Origin: a virus
DNA length: 64,000 nucleotides
Virus record (IMG/VR): IMGVR_UViG_3300045282_000083
Span: 1 to 64,000 of that record
Strand: one strand, 5' to 3'
Positions within the stretch are counted from its first letter, which is position 1. Each line of letters starts with the position of its first letter. The position numbers and the translations under genes are program-made. Below the pieces are notes generated by a model. The model did not search any database. It saw only the letters and a program-made list of their open reading frames with translations, and was not told the origin of the DNA. Positions 24,726-32,909 of the stretch are shown in pieces.

Positions 24726-25316
24726 ATGAAAAAAGCAGTTAACACTTGTGGGCATCCCGACAGGCCGCACTGCGGACGTGGCATGTGTCGAAGCTGCTAC
24801 ACCGTACAATGGCATAAGGCCCATCCAGAATTAATCAGAAAGTTAAAATACAATGATTATCGAAGGATGCGCAAGCGGCTTTCCAAAGACGCCGACAAAT
24901 TGAAAGCGTTCAAGGAAAAGGGTCGCCTCCAATCAGCCGCGTGGAGAGAAAATAATAAGGAGAAATACTTGGAGTGCGCCCGCAAGCTTCAGAATAAGCT
25001 TTACCACAATCCTGACGGTAAATTAAAGCGTAAAATTCGTGGGTACAAACTTAAACAGTTTGGGATGACCCACGAAGATTATGAAGCAATGCTGGCTTCT
25101 CAAAACGGCGTCTGTGCCACCTGCAAGAAGCCAGAAAAAGTTAGGCAAGGCTATGGCTTAAAACACTTGGCCATTGATCACGACCATCAGACTGGCAGAG
25201 TGAGAGGCTTGCTTTGCCAAAATTGCAATCTGATGATTGGCCACAGCCACGACAGTATAGAATTGTTGCAAGCCGCCATCGACTATCTGAAAAGCAAATG
25301 TCATGAGCAGCCTTAA
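24726..25316 (+). CDS. HNH endonuclease, recombination endonuclease VII type (copy 3)
   Basis: 196 residues from ATG 24726. N-terminal zinc segment with CGHPDRPHCGRGMCRSCY, then a long basic helical linker (rich in Lys/Arg, about 30-110), then the Endo VII core: FGMTHEDYEAMLASQNGVCATC, AIDHDHQTGRVRGLLC, NCN. Longest of the three copies because of the linker. Lys/Asn-rich and more AT-rich than neighbours, a sign of recent transfer. Overlaps the next virion gene by 14 nt. Homing endonuclease likely. Confidence 0.83.
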   Translation: MKKAVNTCGHPDRPHCGRGMCRSCYTVQWHKAHPELIRKLKYNDYRRMRKRLSKDADKLKAFKEKGRLQSAAWRENNKEKYLECARKLQNKLYHNPDGKLKRKIRGYKLKQFGMTHEDYEAMLASQNGVCATCKKPEKVRQGYGLKHLAIDHDHQTGRVRGLLCQNCNLMIGHSHDSIELLQAAIDYLKSKCHEQP

Positions 25317-26070
25317 AACGGTGCCACAACCGCTTCTGCATTTTCGTGCTTTTTGTTTGGATTGCAAGAAGTTCCACGATGCAGAGGTGGAATGTGGCAC
25401 CCCAATGATACGGGAAATGGAAAGCTGGCAATACAAACATGCCGGTCATGAGGTGGAATTCAATTCCCGCTATAGGAAGGTTCCACGAGACATTGACGAT
25501 TCCCTCTTCGAAGCCAAAGGTGAGGCGCCGTGGTGGCTTAATCCCCATTTCCATGGCTTTACAGAGAACACCAACTTCCAGTTCTCCTTCAATGCGTCAA
25601 TCAATTTGACGTATACGTCTCTAAACAGTCTGGCTACGGACGCCAACCTCCTAGCTGGGGCATCAAGCTTAGTCGTTGATAATGGCCCCACAGCTGCCAA
25701 TCTGGAGATCGGCATTAAGGCGTTGGTCAAGAACAATGGTTCGTCAAACCCAACGGCTGGCAAAGAAATTGATTTGTATACTTACGACGCTATTGATGAC
25801 ATCCCAACGTATCCAGACACAATTGCCGGCACAGACGCTCTCAAAACTATCACCACTGCCAATATCTTAACGTCTGGATTCAGGCTAATGGCGTCATTAT
25901 TTGTGGCTGCCACTCAGAACCAAGTCAACCCAATGGCATCGGTTGCCCTGTCGCAATTGTATGGAGTTATGCCACGGTATTGGGGCGTATTCGTTGTGCA
26001 TAATAGTGGACAAGCTCTGAATGCCAGCGGCAACCAATGCACCTATAAGGGCGTATACGTGGCTGGTTAA
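25303..26070 (+). CDS. Virion structural protein with short Cys N-terminus
   Basis: 255 residues. N-terminal 50 residues contain CLDCKKFHDAEVECGTP and a His (possible zinc site); from about 75 a beta domain begins (FNASINLTYTSLNSLATDANLLAGASSLVV) that I recognise from phage virion proteins, ending with CTYKGVYVAG. Starts inside the end of HNH 3 with no strong ribosome site, so the original start may have been displaced by the insertion. Structural role inferred. Confidence 0.55.
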   Translation: MSSLKTVPQPLLHFRAFCLDCKKFHDAEVECGTPMIREMESWQYKHAGHEVEFNSRYRKVPRDIDDSLFEAKGEAPWWLNPHFHGFTENTNFQFSFNASINLTYTSLNSLATDANLLAGASSLVVDNGPTAANLEIGIKALVKNNGSSNPTAGKEIDLYTYDAIDDIPTYPDTIAGTDALKTITTANILTSGFRLMASLFVAATQNQVNPMASVALSQLYGVMPRYWGVFVVHNSGQALNASGNQCTYKGVYVAG

Positions 26071-27395
26071 TGAAACCGCTGTTCCCCTTTATCCTGAACG
26101 TCGGCAGCCCACAGGCTAAAGGTCTGCTATTCTGGGGTCCGGGCGGACCTGGCAGCGGCAACATGTTCGATTTCTCTGGCCGTCAGGATAACGGTCAGCT
26201 GAATGGCACTGTTCCTACAACCGGCTTCTGGGTGCCCGGAGTTGACAATGGCAAAACCGCCGTTCAGTTTGATGGCGGCACCATTTTTGTCAGCCTCACT
26301 AAATCAGACACGCTCCCAGTATCGTCTGCCGTCTCTGTGTCGTGTTGGGTCAAAACGTCCAACATTGCCAATTACAACTATCTTATTGCCAAATGGGGCG
26401 TAGCCAACGGCACCGATACCTTCCAGCTTCGTATTGATCAAACCACCGGATTCGTTTATTGGACAGTATCGTCTAATGGAAACTACCAGCCAGCTAATGA
26501 CCTCAACGGCACCACTAGCGTTGCCGATGGAAAGTGGCATCTTATCACCGCCACTTACGATGGCACCACATCCAATGTCTATGTGGACGGATTATTGCAG
26601 TCCTCCTTGGCCGTGGCTGGCGCCCTATTTGCCACTGCCAGCTTCGTTCGTCTTGGGGGCCTATCGGACGGCAACCTAACTGCTAACTGGCTTAACGGCC
26701 AGATGGACGATCCCAGGATTTATAATTACGCCCTGTCGGCCAAAACTATTGCCGACATGTACAAACCGGCAACGCGATGGACGCTAAGGACAAACAGAAG
26801 GCGGCTGTTCACTTCGAAGTCAATTCCGGCAATCGTCGTCATGCCGGAAGTTCGTACCGGCGTGCCAAGGCCAGGGTCTCCATGGTTCCAACTCCGCGCT
26901 TTGACTTCGAACCAGATTGCTCCAATCATTATCCCGGCAGACAACTCGTCGCCCAGCCAGGCTACGATCACCGGCCCTCCGCGACCAGGCTCGCCATGGT
27001 TTCGACTTCAGCCACAACAGAATATCGTCACCATCGCGGCAGCAGCACCGCCAGCCGCCGAACGAACTCCGTCTCCCCAAATGTTCGTTGGCCCTCCTTT
27101 GCCAGGCGCTCCGTGGTTCGTATTGATGCAGCAACAGGGGATTGTCGTAAGGGACACGCCCCCTCCAATAAAACCTCAGCCAAATCAGCCGGACAAGAGT
27201 TTCAGTGGACCTCCCTTGCCAGGGGCGCCGTGGTTTGTTTTACGTGCCCAGCAAAGTATAGACCTCACTAGGGCGCCTATACCGGATTTCAACATCGTGC
27301 AAAAAGTCATTTGTAGCTCACGAGCGACCTTCAACTCGGGTGTATTAGCAACCGGCAGACGACCTGAACGACCTGGTATAGGTGCGGATCAATAA
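26070..27395 (+). CDS. LamG/concanavalin-like fibre protein with PPxPGxPWF repeats
   Basis: 441 residues. Residues about 25-230 form a LamG-like jelly roll: FDGGTIFVSL, VSVSCWVKTS, DGKWHLITATYDG, NVYVDGLL and QMDDPRIYNYALSAKTIADMY, the standard strand order of this carbohydrate-binding fold. The C-terminal 180 residues hold four spaced copies of (T/V/S)GPPxPGxPWF followed by L-x-x-QQ-x-I, in Pro-rich linkers, and end SGVLATGRRPERPG. The same motifs occur in the 70-residue protein at 23703. Probable host-glycan binding appendage with a multivalent docking tail. Confidence 0.65.
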   Translation: MKPLFPFILNVGSPQAKGLLFWGPGGPGSGNMFDFSGRQDNGQLNGTVPTTGFWVPGVDNGKTAVQFDGGTIFVSLTKSDTLPVSSAVSVSCWVKTSNIANYNYLIAKWGVANGTDTFQLRIDQTTGFVYWTVSSNGNYQPANDLNGTTSVADGKWHLITATYDGTTSNVYVDGLLQSSLAVAGALFATASFVRLGGLSDGNLTANWLNGQMDDPRIYNYALSAKTIADMYKPATRWTLRTNRRRLFTSKSIPAIVVMPEVRTGVPRPGSPWFQLRALTSNQIAPIIIPADNSSPSQATITGPPRPGSPWFRLQPQQNIVTIAAAAPPAAERTPSPQMFVGPPLPGAPWFVLMQQQGIVVRDTPPPIKPQPNQPDKSFSGPPLPGAPWFVLRAQQSIDLTRAPIPDFNIVQKVICSSRATFNSGVLATGRRPERPGIGADQ

Positions 27396-29680
27396 TGGAT
27401 AGCTATCTAGAAACTCCTGAAGGTCTTTTGCTCGTCGTTGACGGCTTCGATCCTATGTTGCTCTGGGACGGGCAGTCTGCGCAAATGGTTCCGGCCGGCG
27501 TAGCTCCTCCTCCCGACCCAACTACCATGTCTCTCTCCGGCTCTGGAGTAGGCGGCATCGTAGGCACATACAATGCCTACGTTAGATTTGTTGATAACCT
27601 GGGCTTCTTTTCCAACCTATCCGGCATCTCCCCAGATTTCACCGCATTAAGCTCTGGAACTAACGGCAACATAACCGATGCCAGTTTTGCGGCGCCAATC
27701 CAAATCACATCGGCTGGCCACGGGCTCCTCACTGGAGCAATCGTTAAGGTTTCTGGAGTCGGCGGGAATACAGCTGCAAACGGCTTATGGACTATTACAG
27801 TTACTGGCGCCAACACCTTCACCTTGGACGGCTCGTCCGGAAACAGTACATATACTGGCTCTGGAACATGGAATGCAGGTATTTCAACTATCACATACAA
27901 CGGAGTCCCAACAACCACCGACCCCAAAGTAGTCCGCAGGCAGATTCTTCGTAATACCGATGGTGAGGAAATCACGTATTATGTTGACGTTGATACGACC
28001 GACCTATCATCGACTACCTTCTCTTCGACCCGCACGGACGCGGAACTTATTGTCCAAGAAAGCCAAGCCATCCTGGACTCGGACGGCTTGCCGTTGGCCA
28101 ATCTACACAGCGTCCCGCCAACTACCAAAACCTCCCTGGCGGCGGTATTGGGACGAGTGTTTCTTGGGGGTCAATACGACGAAACCAGAGGCGCAGTCGT
28201 CGTCACCACGGGGAGTAACATTGTCCAAGGCATTGGAACAGATTGGGTGTCTGGGCTGGCAGGACGTGTTCTATACGTTGTTGGCGCGGTTAATAACTAT
28301 ACTATAAGTAGCGTTGACGTATTGCTCCAGCAGATAACTCTAACTTCGTCTTACACGGATGCCAGCGACGAGTTCGGGGTGTACGCTATTCGCCCTCAGC
28401 CGGCCGAAAGACGCCTAGTTTACTACACTCCTCCTGGGCAGCCTGAATCTTTCCCACCAACGCAGGCGTTGTCTATTCAAGAGGATGACGACGAAATCAC
28501 CGGCCTGATGGCGCGCGGAGCGTTCTTGTACGTGCTTGAGCGGCGTCATATTTACAAGATAACCTTCCAGGATGACCCAGCTAAAGACGGAGGTGTGTTC
28601 CTGGCAGCAAATAGGGGCTGCATTAACAACCGCTGCTGGCAGCTAGTGGACGGCGATGCGTACATGCTCGACGAATATGGTATACATAAGTTTACATCAG
28701 GTGTGCCTGAGCCATTATCAGACGATATCCAAGAAATCTTTAGGCCAGGAAGCCTGTACAAATTCAACATCAACTGGACCGCCAGTCGCCACTTCTTTGC
28801 TGTCACAAGTAGACCTTATGAGATTATCAGGTGGTTCGTCGCCCTTGAGGGGGACTACCTGCCACGCCATTGTATCGCCTACCACTATAGACTTAAGCGG
28901 TGGTGGTTGGAACGATACCCATTCGCAGTAGGGGCTGGCGTATCGGGCCATATCAACAACATCCCGGTCACGTTCCTCCTTGGAGAAGGAACAAAGGTCT
29001 ACGCAATGTGGCAAGGAACAACCGACGTAGCTAATCCAGAACTTGGAACGATTAGAGGAACGGTAACGTCTTCTGGCATAATCACCCTGACTGACAGCAC
29101 GGCGTCGTTCTGCACATCAGGCAAGGGGAGTGTAATTAACTCCCCGGTGGTTATCTTTGATGGCACGGGCAGAGACCAAGTGCGCCGCGTGGTCTCTGCC
29201 ACGGCCACCACTTTGACCATGGACATGCCATGGACTGAGTCTTTGGATATCACAAGTACATATCAGGTAGGCGGCGTGGTATGGAATTGGAGGTCAACTT
29301 GGATGAGGCTAACCGCCGTGGATAAGAACCAAGAAAGGCAGATTGAAATACTCTTTGAGCCGACGATTAAGCCGGCCCAAATGGACTTCTCGCTCACCTA
29401 TGACTTTGCCAAGCCAGAACTCACACAGGGACGCATGTCTTCTTCCCAAGGAGGAGGAGTTAGAAGCGACGTTAATAAGCCCAACCGAATCATCGACCTG
29501 ACCAAGGCCGACAGCGTTGTCCAGATTCGCACCCCTGGCCATCGCCAGCGGTTCACAGATGGCAGGCGCTACGTGCAAATTGCTCTCGGAGGAGCCTCCA
29601 ATGAGGATTTGGTGGCTGTCTTTGAGATGATCCTGGAGGGCTTAGGCAATGTGGCAACCGTCTCGCAATCTCAGCAATGA
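27395..29680 (+). CDS. Tail tubular protein B-like nozzle
   Basis: 761 residues, mostly beta. Start MDSYLETPEGLLLVVDGFDPMLLWDG is typical of podovirus nozzle proteins. A GHG module (about 95-165; ITSAGHGLLTG, GVGGNTAANGLW) is inserted in the first third. Propeller-like strands follow (RRLVYYTPPGQPESF, GLMARGAFLYVLERRHIYKITF, DGDAYMLDEYGIHKF). The C-terminus has RTPGHRQRFTDGRRYVQIAL. Would form the hexameric tail tip below the adaptor at 17559. Start overlaps the previous TAA. Confidence 0.65.
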   Translation: MDSYLETPEGLLLVVDGFDPMLLWDGQSAQMVPAGVAPPPDPTTMSLSGSGVGGIVGTYNAYVRFVDNLGFFSNLSGISPDFTALSSGTNGNITDASFAAPIQITSAGHGLLTGAIVKVSGVGGNTAANGLWTITVTGANTFTLDGSSGNSTYTGSGTWNAGISTITYNGVPTTTDPKVVRRQILRNTDGEEITYYVDVDTTDLSSTTFSSTRTDAELIVQESQAILDSDGLPLANLHSVPPTTKTSLAAVLGRVFLGGQYDETRGAVVVTTGSNIVQGIGTDWVSGLAGRVLYVVGAVNNYTISSVDVLLQQITLTSSYTDASDEFGVYAIRPQPAERRLVYYTPPGQPESFPPTQALSIQEDDDEITGLMARGAFLYVLERRHIYKITFQDDPAKDGGVFLAANRGCINNRCWQLVDGDAYMLDEYGIHKFTSGVPEPLSDDIQEIFRPGSLYKFNINWTASRHFFAVTSRPYEIIRWFVALEGDYLPRHCIAYHYRLKRWWLERYPFAVGAGVSGHINNIPVTFLLGEGTKVYAMWQGTTDVANPELGTIRGTVTSSGIITLTDSTASFCTSGKGSVINSPVVIFDGTGRDQVRRVVSATATTLTMDMPWTESLDITSTYQVGGVVWNWRSTWMRLTAVDKNQERQIEILFEPTIKPAQMDFSLTYDFAKPELTQGRMSSSQGGGVRSDVNKPNRIIDLTKADSVVQIRTPGHRQRFTDGRRYVQIALGGASNEDLVAVFEMILEGLGNVATVSQSQQ

Positions 29681-29879
29681 ATTTGTCTTCCGAGCGACCT
29701 CGGATGTATATACTGTCAAAGAGGTAGACTGCGATATCGGCGGCAGAGCGTTCAAGGTGTGCGGCAAGAACGTAGTCTACCATGTCAGAGTTAATCCCGA
29801 CGAATGCGAATGTATGGGTTTCCTGAAGTACGGAACCTGTCGGCATCTTAAGGGCGTATTGGAGGCGCTGTACGAATAA
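29649..29879 (+). CDS. Small SWIM-type zinc finger protein
   Basis: 76 residues. C-terminal CECMGFLKYGTCRHLKGVLEAL is the SWIM zinc signature (CxCx(n)CxH), preceded by strands VYTVKEVDCDIGGRAFKVC and VYHVRV. SWIM modules bind DNA or proteins. It overlaps the nozzle gene by 32 nt. Unusual inside a virion operon; possible regulatory role. Next gene also encodes a small Cys/His protein. Confidence 0.65.
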   Translation: MWQPSRNLSNEFVFRATSDVYTVKEVDCDIGGRAFKVCGKNVVYHVRVNPDECECMGFLKYGTCRHLKGVLEALYE

Positions 29880-30106
29880 TGCTGTTCAATGTTCAAACCT
29901 GTTGGTGTGGCCAAAGAGTAATTGCTATTGGTTTGTGTCGCGATCACTATCTGGACGCATTTACACCGTCTGGTAATCCCGAGTGGGCAAACATCAAAAC
30001 CGCTAGAGAGCGCTGGAAGGTGGAATTAGAACGCACGAAGGACAAGACGGCCAAAAGCGCCAATGAATACGGCAAGCTGTACGACCGTCCGGAGGAGCAC
30101 TACTAA
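29879..30106 (+). CDS. Small Cys/His zinc-binding-like protein
   Basis: 75 residues: N-terminal CWCGQRVIAIGLCRDHYLDAF gives CxC...CxxH ligands, followed by a charged helix (KTARERWKVELERTKDKT). Overlaps the SWIM gene stop and the next start. Could act with the SWIM protein. Function unknown. Confidence 0.55.
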   Translation: MLFNVQTCWCGQRVIAIGLCRDHYLDAFTPSGNPEWANIKTARERWKVELERTKDKTAKSANEYGKLYDRPEEHY

Positions 30107-30456
30107 TGGCTTTCATGTGGGATCAGCGGGAGCGACTGCTACGCGACGACGACTGGACTGCGCCAGCCTTGGCTGAAGAGTTGTATTGCATGTTTGGACC
30201 CCAAGTGCCAAACAATACCGAGGCCCCGGTTAACGTCAGCCTGCCCACCGGCAGCCAGGTTCCGCCGTTTCAGATAAGCAACGCACCGCTTGATAATATT
30301 CCGATGTTCGATTTCCATCATGCGGACGGCACGCCTGGCGGGAATATCTTCTTCTCTGGCGGCAATTTCTTCTTCCAGGGTCCAGGGAGCCAACCATCGT
30401 TAATGGGTGGTGGTGGCGGGGGTGGCGGTGGCCCCACAGTTCCGGTGTGGGGGTAG
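30106..30456 (+). CDS. Glycine-rich fibre protein, N-terminal part (likely frameshifted with next)
   Basis: 116 residues in this frame: helical start (WDQRERLLRDDDWTAPALAEELYCMFG), then a Gly/Phe/Asn-rich segment and a run of nine Gly, ending PTVPVWG before TAG 30454. Removing one G from the GGGGG run at 30449-30453 would join it seamlessly to the next frame, giving one 266-residue protein reading PVWGSNGGFTAF. Either a homopolymer sequencing error, a real mutation or a programmed +1 frameshift. Confidence 0.6.
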   Translation: MAFMWDQRERLLRDDDWTAPALAEELYCMFGPQVPNNTEAPVNVSLPTGSQVPPFQISNAPLDNIPMFDFHHADGTPGGNIFFSGGNFFFQGPGSQPSLMGGGGGGGGGPTVPVWG

Positions 30457-30904
30457 CAACGGAGGTTTTACGGCTTTCCCTTCTGGTACGCCGATCATTG
30501 GCAACACTCTGACAGATGCTGTATTTGATGTTTTCCCTGAATATTTCACCGGACCAATAACTGGACAGCCGTTTAACGCCGGAGCCGATGCGCAGAATTA
30601 CGTCCTAGGTTCTTTGGCTTTTACGTTCGGCCACACTTTAGACAAGCCGGCTGGCTGGACCAATGATGTAACCGATTTTAGCGGGGTGTCTGGTGGCAAC
30701 CAAGTCCGTACGCCAAGGATGGCAGACGGATCATCCGGACCAATATTCGCCAGCCCTTCCGATGCCCTGGATGCTGCCAACGCTGCCATTACAGCCATAT
30801 TGGCAGCTGCAAGCACCATTAAGTACGGATCGATTATCCGGTTATTTGATGATGGCATGGGTGGACACGGGTACGTTTTTGGTTTAGCCCATGGAATCCC
30901 GTAA
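30407..30904 (+). CDS. Glycine-rich fibre protein, C-terminal part (no own start)
   Basis: Continuation of the preceding frame after the G5 run; the frame begins only at a GTG inside the poly-Gly coding stretch with no ribosome site. Useful sequence begins SNGGFTAFPSGTPIIGNTL and continues through FSGVSGGNQVRTPRMADGSSGP and an Ala-rich helix (ALDAANAAITAILAAAST) to LFDDGMGGHGYVFGLAHGIP. Reads as the C-terminal domain of a fibre or spike protein. Confidence 0.55.
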   Translation: MVVAGVAVAPQFRCGGSNGGFTAFPSGTPIIGNTLTDAVFDVFPEYFTGPITGQPFNAGADAQNYVLGSLAFTFGHTLDKPAGWTNDVTDFSGVSGGNQVRTPRMADGSSGPIFASPSDALDAANAAITAILAAASTIKYGSIIRLFDDGMGGHGYVFGLAHGIP

Positions 30905-30911
30905 AATTATA

Positions 30912-30940
30912 TTGACAAAACCTTCTGGATATGGTAGAGT
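30912..30940 (+). promoter_or_regulatory. sigma70-like promoter of internal-protein genes
   Basis: TTGACA (30912-30917), 17-nt spacer, TAGAGT (30935-30940). AGGTG ribosome site and ATG 30959 follow after a short leader. Starts a new unit for the internal virion proteins. Confidence 0.6.
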
Positions 30941-30958
30941 GGTATTCGAGGTGAATCA

Positions 30959-31654
30959 ATGCCAGGTTTCTATACAAACACGCTGGGCAACACCGGCATA
31001 GCCGGAACCGAGACGAACCGTGGTGGCGCCCTGGGCATTACGTCCCAGATGCGCAGCTACGACCCCACTGAACTGTCGCAAGCCCAACTCATGGAAGCCC
31101 AGCGGGCGCAGATGCCCGAACAACTTGGCATCCAAAAAGAGCTTGCCCAGAACCAACTCCAGCAAACAGCTGACAAATCCGCAAGATTCAATGCGGTTAT
31201 GGGGGCTCTGAGCGGCCAACTTGGCAAGCTAAACGGAGGAGTGTATACTGCTGGTGGACAAAACACCGCACCTCCGCCTATTACAGCTGGCCCAGTGTAC
31301 AACTCCCAGCAAATGCAGCAGATGCAGAATCAAAATGCTGCTCAGCTTCAACAGGGGGCTGCTGGGCAGGATGCCAGGACCTCTGCCAGCTTGGCAGGCA
31401 GGGGCTTTGGGGCCAATAGTCCGTTAGCCATGGCCCTGCAAAGCGCCAATCAGGCCAATACCAGGGGCCAAGTGGCCGGGACGAACACCCAGCTTGGATT
31501 GAGTGCGGCCCAGGCCAATGCTGGACAATTGCTCAATAGTCAACAGGCACTCAGTAATCAGTGGGCCACTGGCAACCAATTGGATATACAGCGTAGGACG
31601 CCCCTAATCCAACAGCAGACAGCAATTCTACAAGCTCTCGCCGGTTTAGTATAA
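30959..31654 (+). CDS. Internal virion protein-like, Gln/Ala-rich
   Basis: 231 residues, dominated by Gln, Ala, Asn and Gly with long helices (QAQLMEAQRAQMPEQLGIQKELAQNQLQQT, QQMQQMQNQNAAQLQQGAAG in parts) and a C-terminal IQRRTPLIQQQTAILQALAGL. This composition and the place before the 1,121-residue protein fit the small internal or ejection proteins of podoviruses that leave the capsid ahead of the DNA. Good promoter and ribosome site. Confidence 0.6.
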   Translation: MPGFYTNTLGNTGIAGTETNRGGALGITSQMRSYDPTELSQAQLMEAQRAQMPEQLGIQKELAQNQLQQTADKSARFNAVMGALSGQLGKLNGGVYTAGGQNTAPPPITAGPVYNSQQMQQMQNQNAAQLQQGAAGQDARTSASLAGRGFGANSPLAMALQSANQANTRGQVAGTNTQLGLSAAQANAGQLLNSQQALSNQWATGNQLDIQRRTPLIQQQTAILQALAGLV

Positions 31655-31666
31655 GGATGTATATTA

Positions 31667-32257
31667 ATGGAGTATGTTGAAAGCCATGTAGCGCCTATTG
31701 GCAAGAGATTTGGGCGCCTAACAGTTCAAGGCGTCAAATTCTCGGTATCAAGCGGATCGCAATCTCATTCTCATGTTGTGGTTTTATGTGACTGTGGGAC
31801 ATATAGAGCATATCCAATTAGCTCTCTCGTCAGGGGCCGATGCACCAGTTGCGGCTGCTTACGTGGAAAACACCCCAATGTAGCACAATGGAAGCACGGT
31901 GGGCGAGGCACGCAGCTTTATTGCCTTTGGAATAGCATGAGGCAGCGATGCAATAATTCAAATGCAAAACAGTATAGCAACTATGGTGGCAGGGGTATAA
32001 AAGTTTGTGATGCGTGGAATGATTTTGCTGTCTTTCGCGACTGGATGACTGCATCCGGTTATCATCCTGGCCTTACTCTTGATAGAATTAATCCGGACAA
32101 AGGCTACTCTCCAGATAATTGCCAATTACTCACGCGGGCAGACAATGGCCGCAAGGCACACACTGACCGCGAAGCCAAACTCGCCTCCAAAGACCACCTA
32201 ATCGACTCTTTAGCGATAGCTCTGGTTTCAGTATTGGGGGCAACAAAATGTTACTAG
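31667..32257 (+). CDS. HNH endonuclease of the zinc-ribbon/AP2-like class (copy 4)
   Basis: 196 residues, a different HNH family from the three Endo VII copies. N-terminal GKRFGRLTV segment and CDCG / CTSCGC zinc pairs, then the signature LYCLWNSMRQRCNN, YSNYGGRGIKVCDAW, and LTLDRINPDKGYSPDNCQ. These are the markers of the common free-standing phage HNH family. Good ribosome site (AAGGA). More AT-rich than neighbours. Probably mobile; the next gene begins inside its last codons. Confidence 0.85.
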   Translation: MEYVESHVAPIGKRFGRLTVQGVKFSVSSGSQSHSHVVVLCDCGTYRAYPISSLVRGRCTSCGCLRGKHPNVAQWKHGGRGTQLYCLWNSMRQRCNNSNAKQYSNYGGRGIKVCDAWNDFAVFRDWMTASGYHPGLTLDRINPDKGYSPDNCQLLTRADNGRKAHTDREAKLASKDHLIDSLAIALVSVLGATKCY

Positions 32258-32523
32258 TCGCTGCTCTGATTTTTCTACTTTTGGGGGTAATTTACATGTT
32301 AGCAGAAGTACAGTCTCTGAAGGACCAGGTCGCCGTCAGTGTTGCTGCGGAAGCTGCGGCTATTGCCAAGGTTGGCGCCCTGACGACCCAGGTCACTGAT
32401 TTGACCGCTCAGCTTGCCGCCGCAGTGGCGAGCGCGATTACCGCTGAAGACAAAGCGGCCATCGTCCAGGCCACGACCGACCTGAAAACGTCGAGCGATG
32501 CTCTGACGCCAGTGGTTGCGTAA
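32248..32523 (+). CDS. Membrane-anchored or internal coiled-coil small protein
   Basis: 91 residues from ATG 32248: a hydrophobic segment LLVAALIFLLLGVIY, then a coiled-coil region (QVAVSVAAEAAAIAKVGALTTQVTDL). A second ATG at 32296, after GGGGGT, would give the 75-residue soluble form similar to small helical proteins next to phage internal-protein genes. Both starts are preceded by a TTGGGGG-y-AA string, a small duplication at the endonuclease boundary. Which start is used is unresolved; with the first, a spanin- or holin-like membrane role is possible. Confidence 0.5.
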   Translation: MLLVAALIFLLLGVIYMLAEVQSLKDQVAVSVAAEAAAIAKVGALTTQVTDLTAQLAAAVASAITAEDKAAIVQATTDLKTSSDALTPVVA

Positions 32524-32548
32524 ACTAACTTAACCCCGGAGCAATACA

Positions 32549-32908
32549 ATGGAAAATTTTGCCGATGTAACTTCAGAAGACCTTCTCCGAAGTCGTGTCA
32601 CACTTCTGGAGTGCGAAGTTAAGAGCCTGCGCGCACTGGTTGGCGCCCTTCCAAAAGCAGCTATGCCGTTCGAACCTGGAAATTTGGCCTTCCCTCCTGG
32701 AGATAATATTCCTAAGCGGTCAAACCAAGACTATAATGTCGGTCTGACATTCGCTGGAACCAAGGACGGGGAGGCCATTCCTTATCGCGTGGTGAAGAAC
32801 GATACGTACGCTCCACTGGTTGCCGGGCAGGAATTTGGCGGCGGAATCGTGGACACCAAGCTGACGGTGGTGTGCGAGCCAAACAATCTGTGCTATGTAG
32901 AGTTGTAA
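32549..32908 (+). CDS. Hypothetical virion-operon protein
   Basis: 119 residues. Helical N-terminus (SEDLLRSRVTLLECEVKSLRALV) then a beta part (DYNVGLTFAGTKDGEAIPYRVVKNDTYAP) and LTVVCEPNNLCYVEL. CCGGAG ribosome site. Possibly a fibre or internal accessory; not recognised. Confidence 0.55.
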   Translation: MENFADVTSEDLLRSRVTLLECEVKSLRALVGALPKAAMPFEPGNLAFPPGDNIPKRSNQDYNVGLTFAGTKDGEAIPYRVVKNDTYAPLVAGQEFGGGIVDTKLTVVCEPNNLCYVEL

Positions 32909-32909
32909 C

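Noticed and set aside
26777-27271. 164-residue frame inside the LamG protein gene
   Set aside because: Shadow of the PPxPGxPWF repeats.
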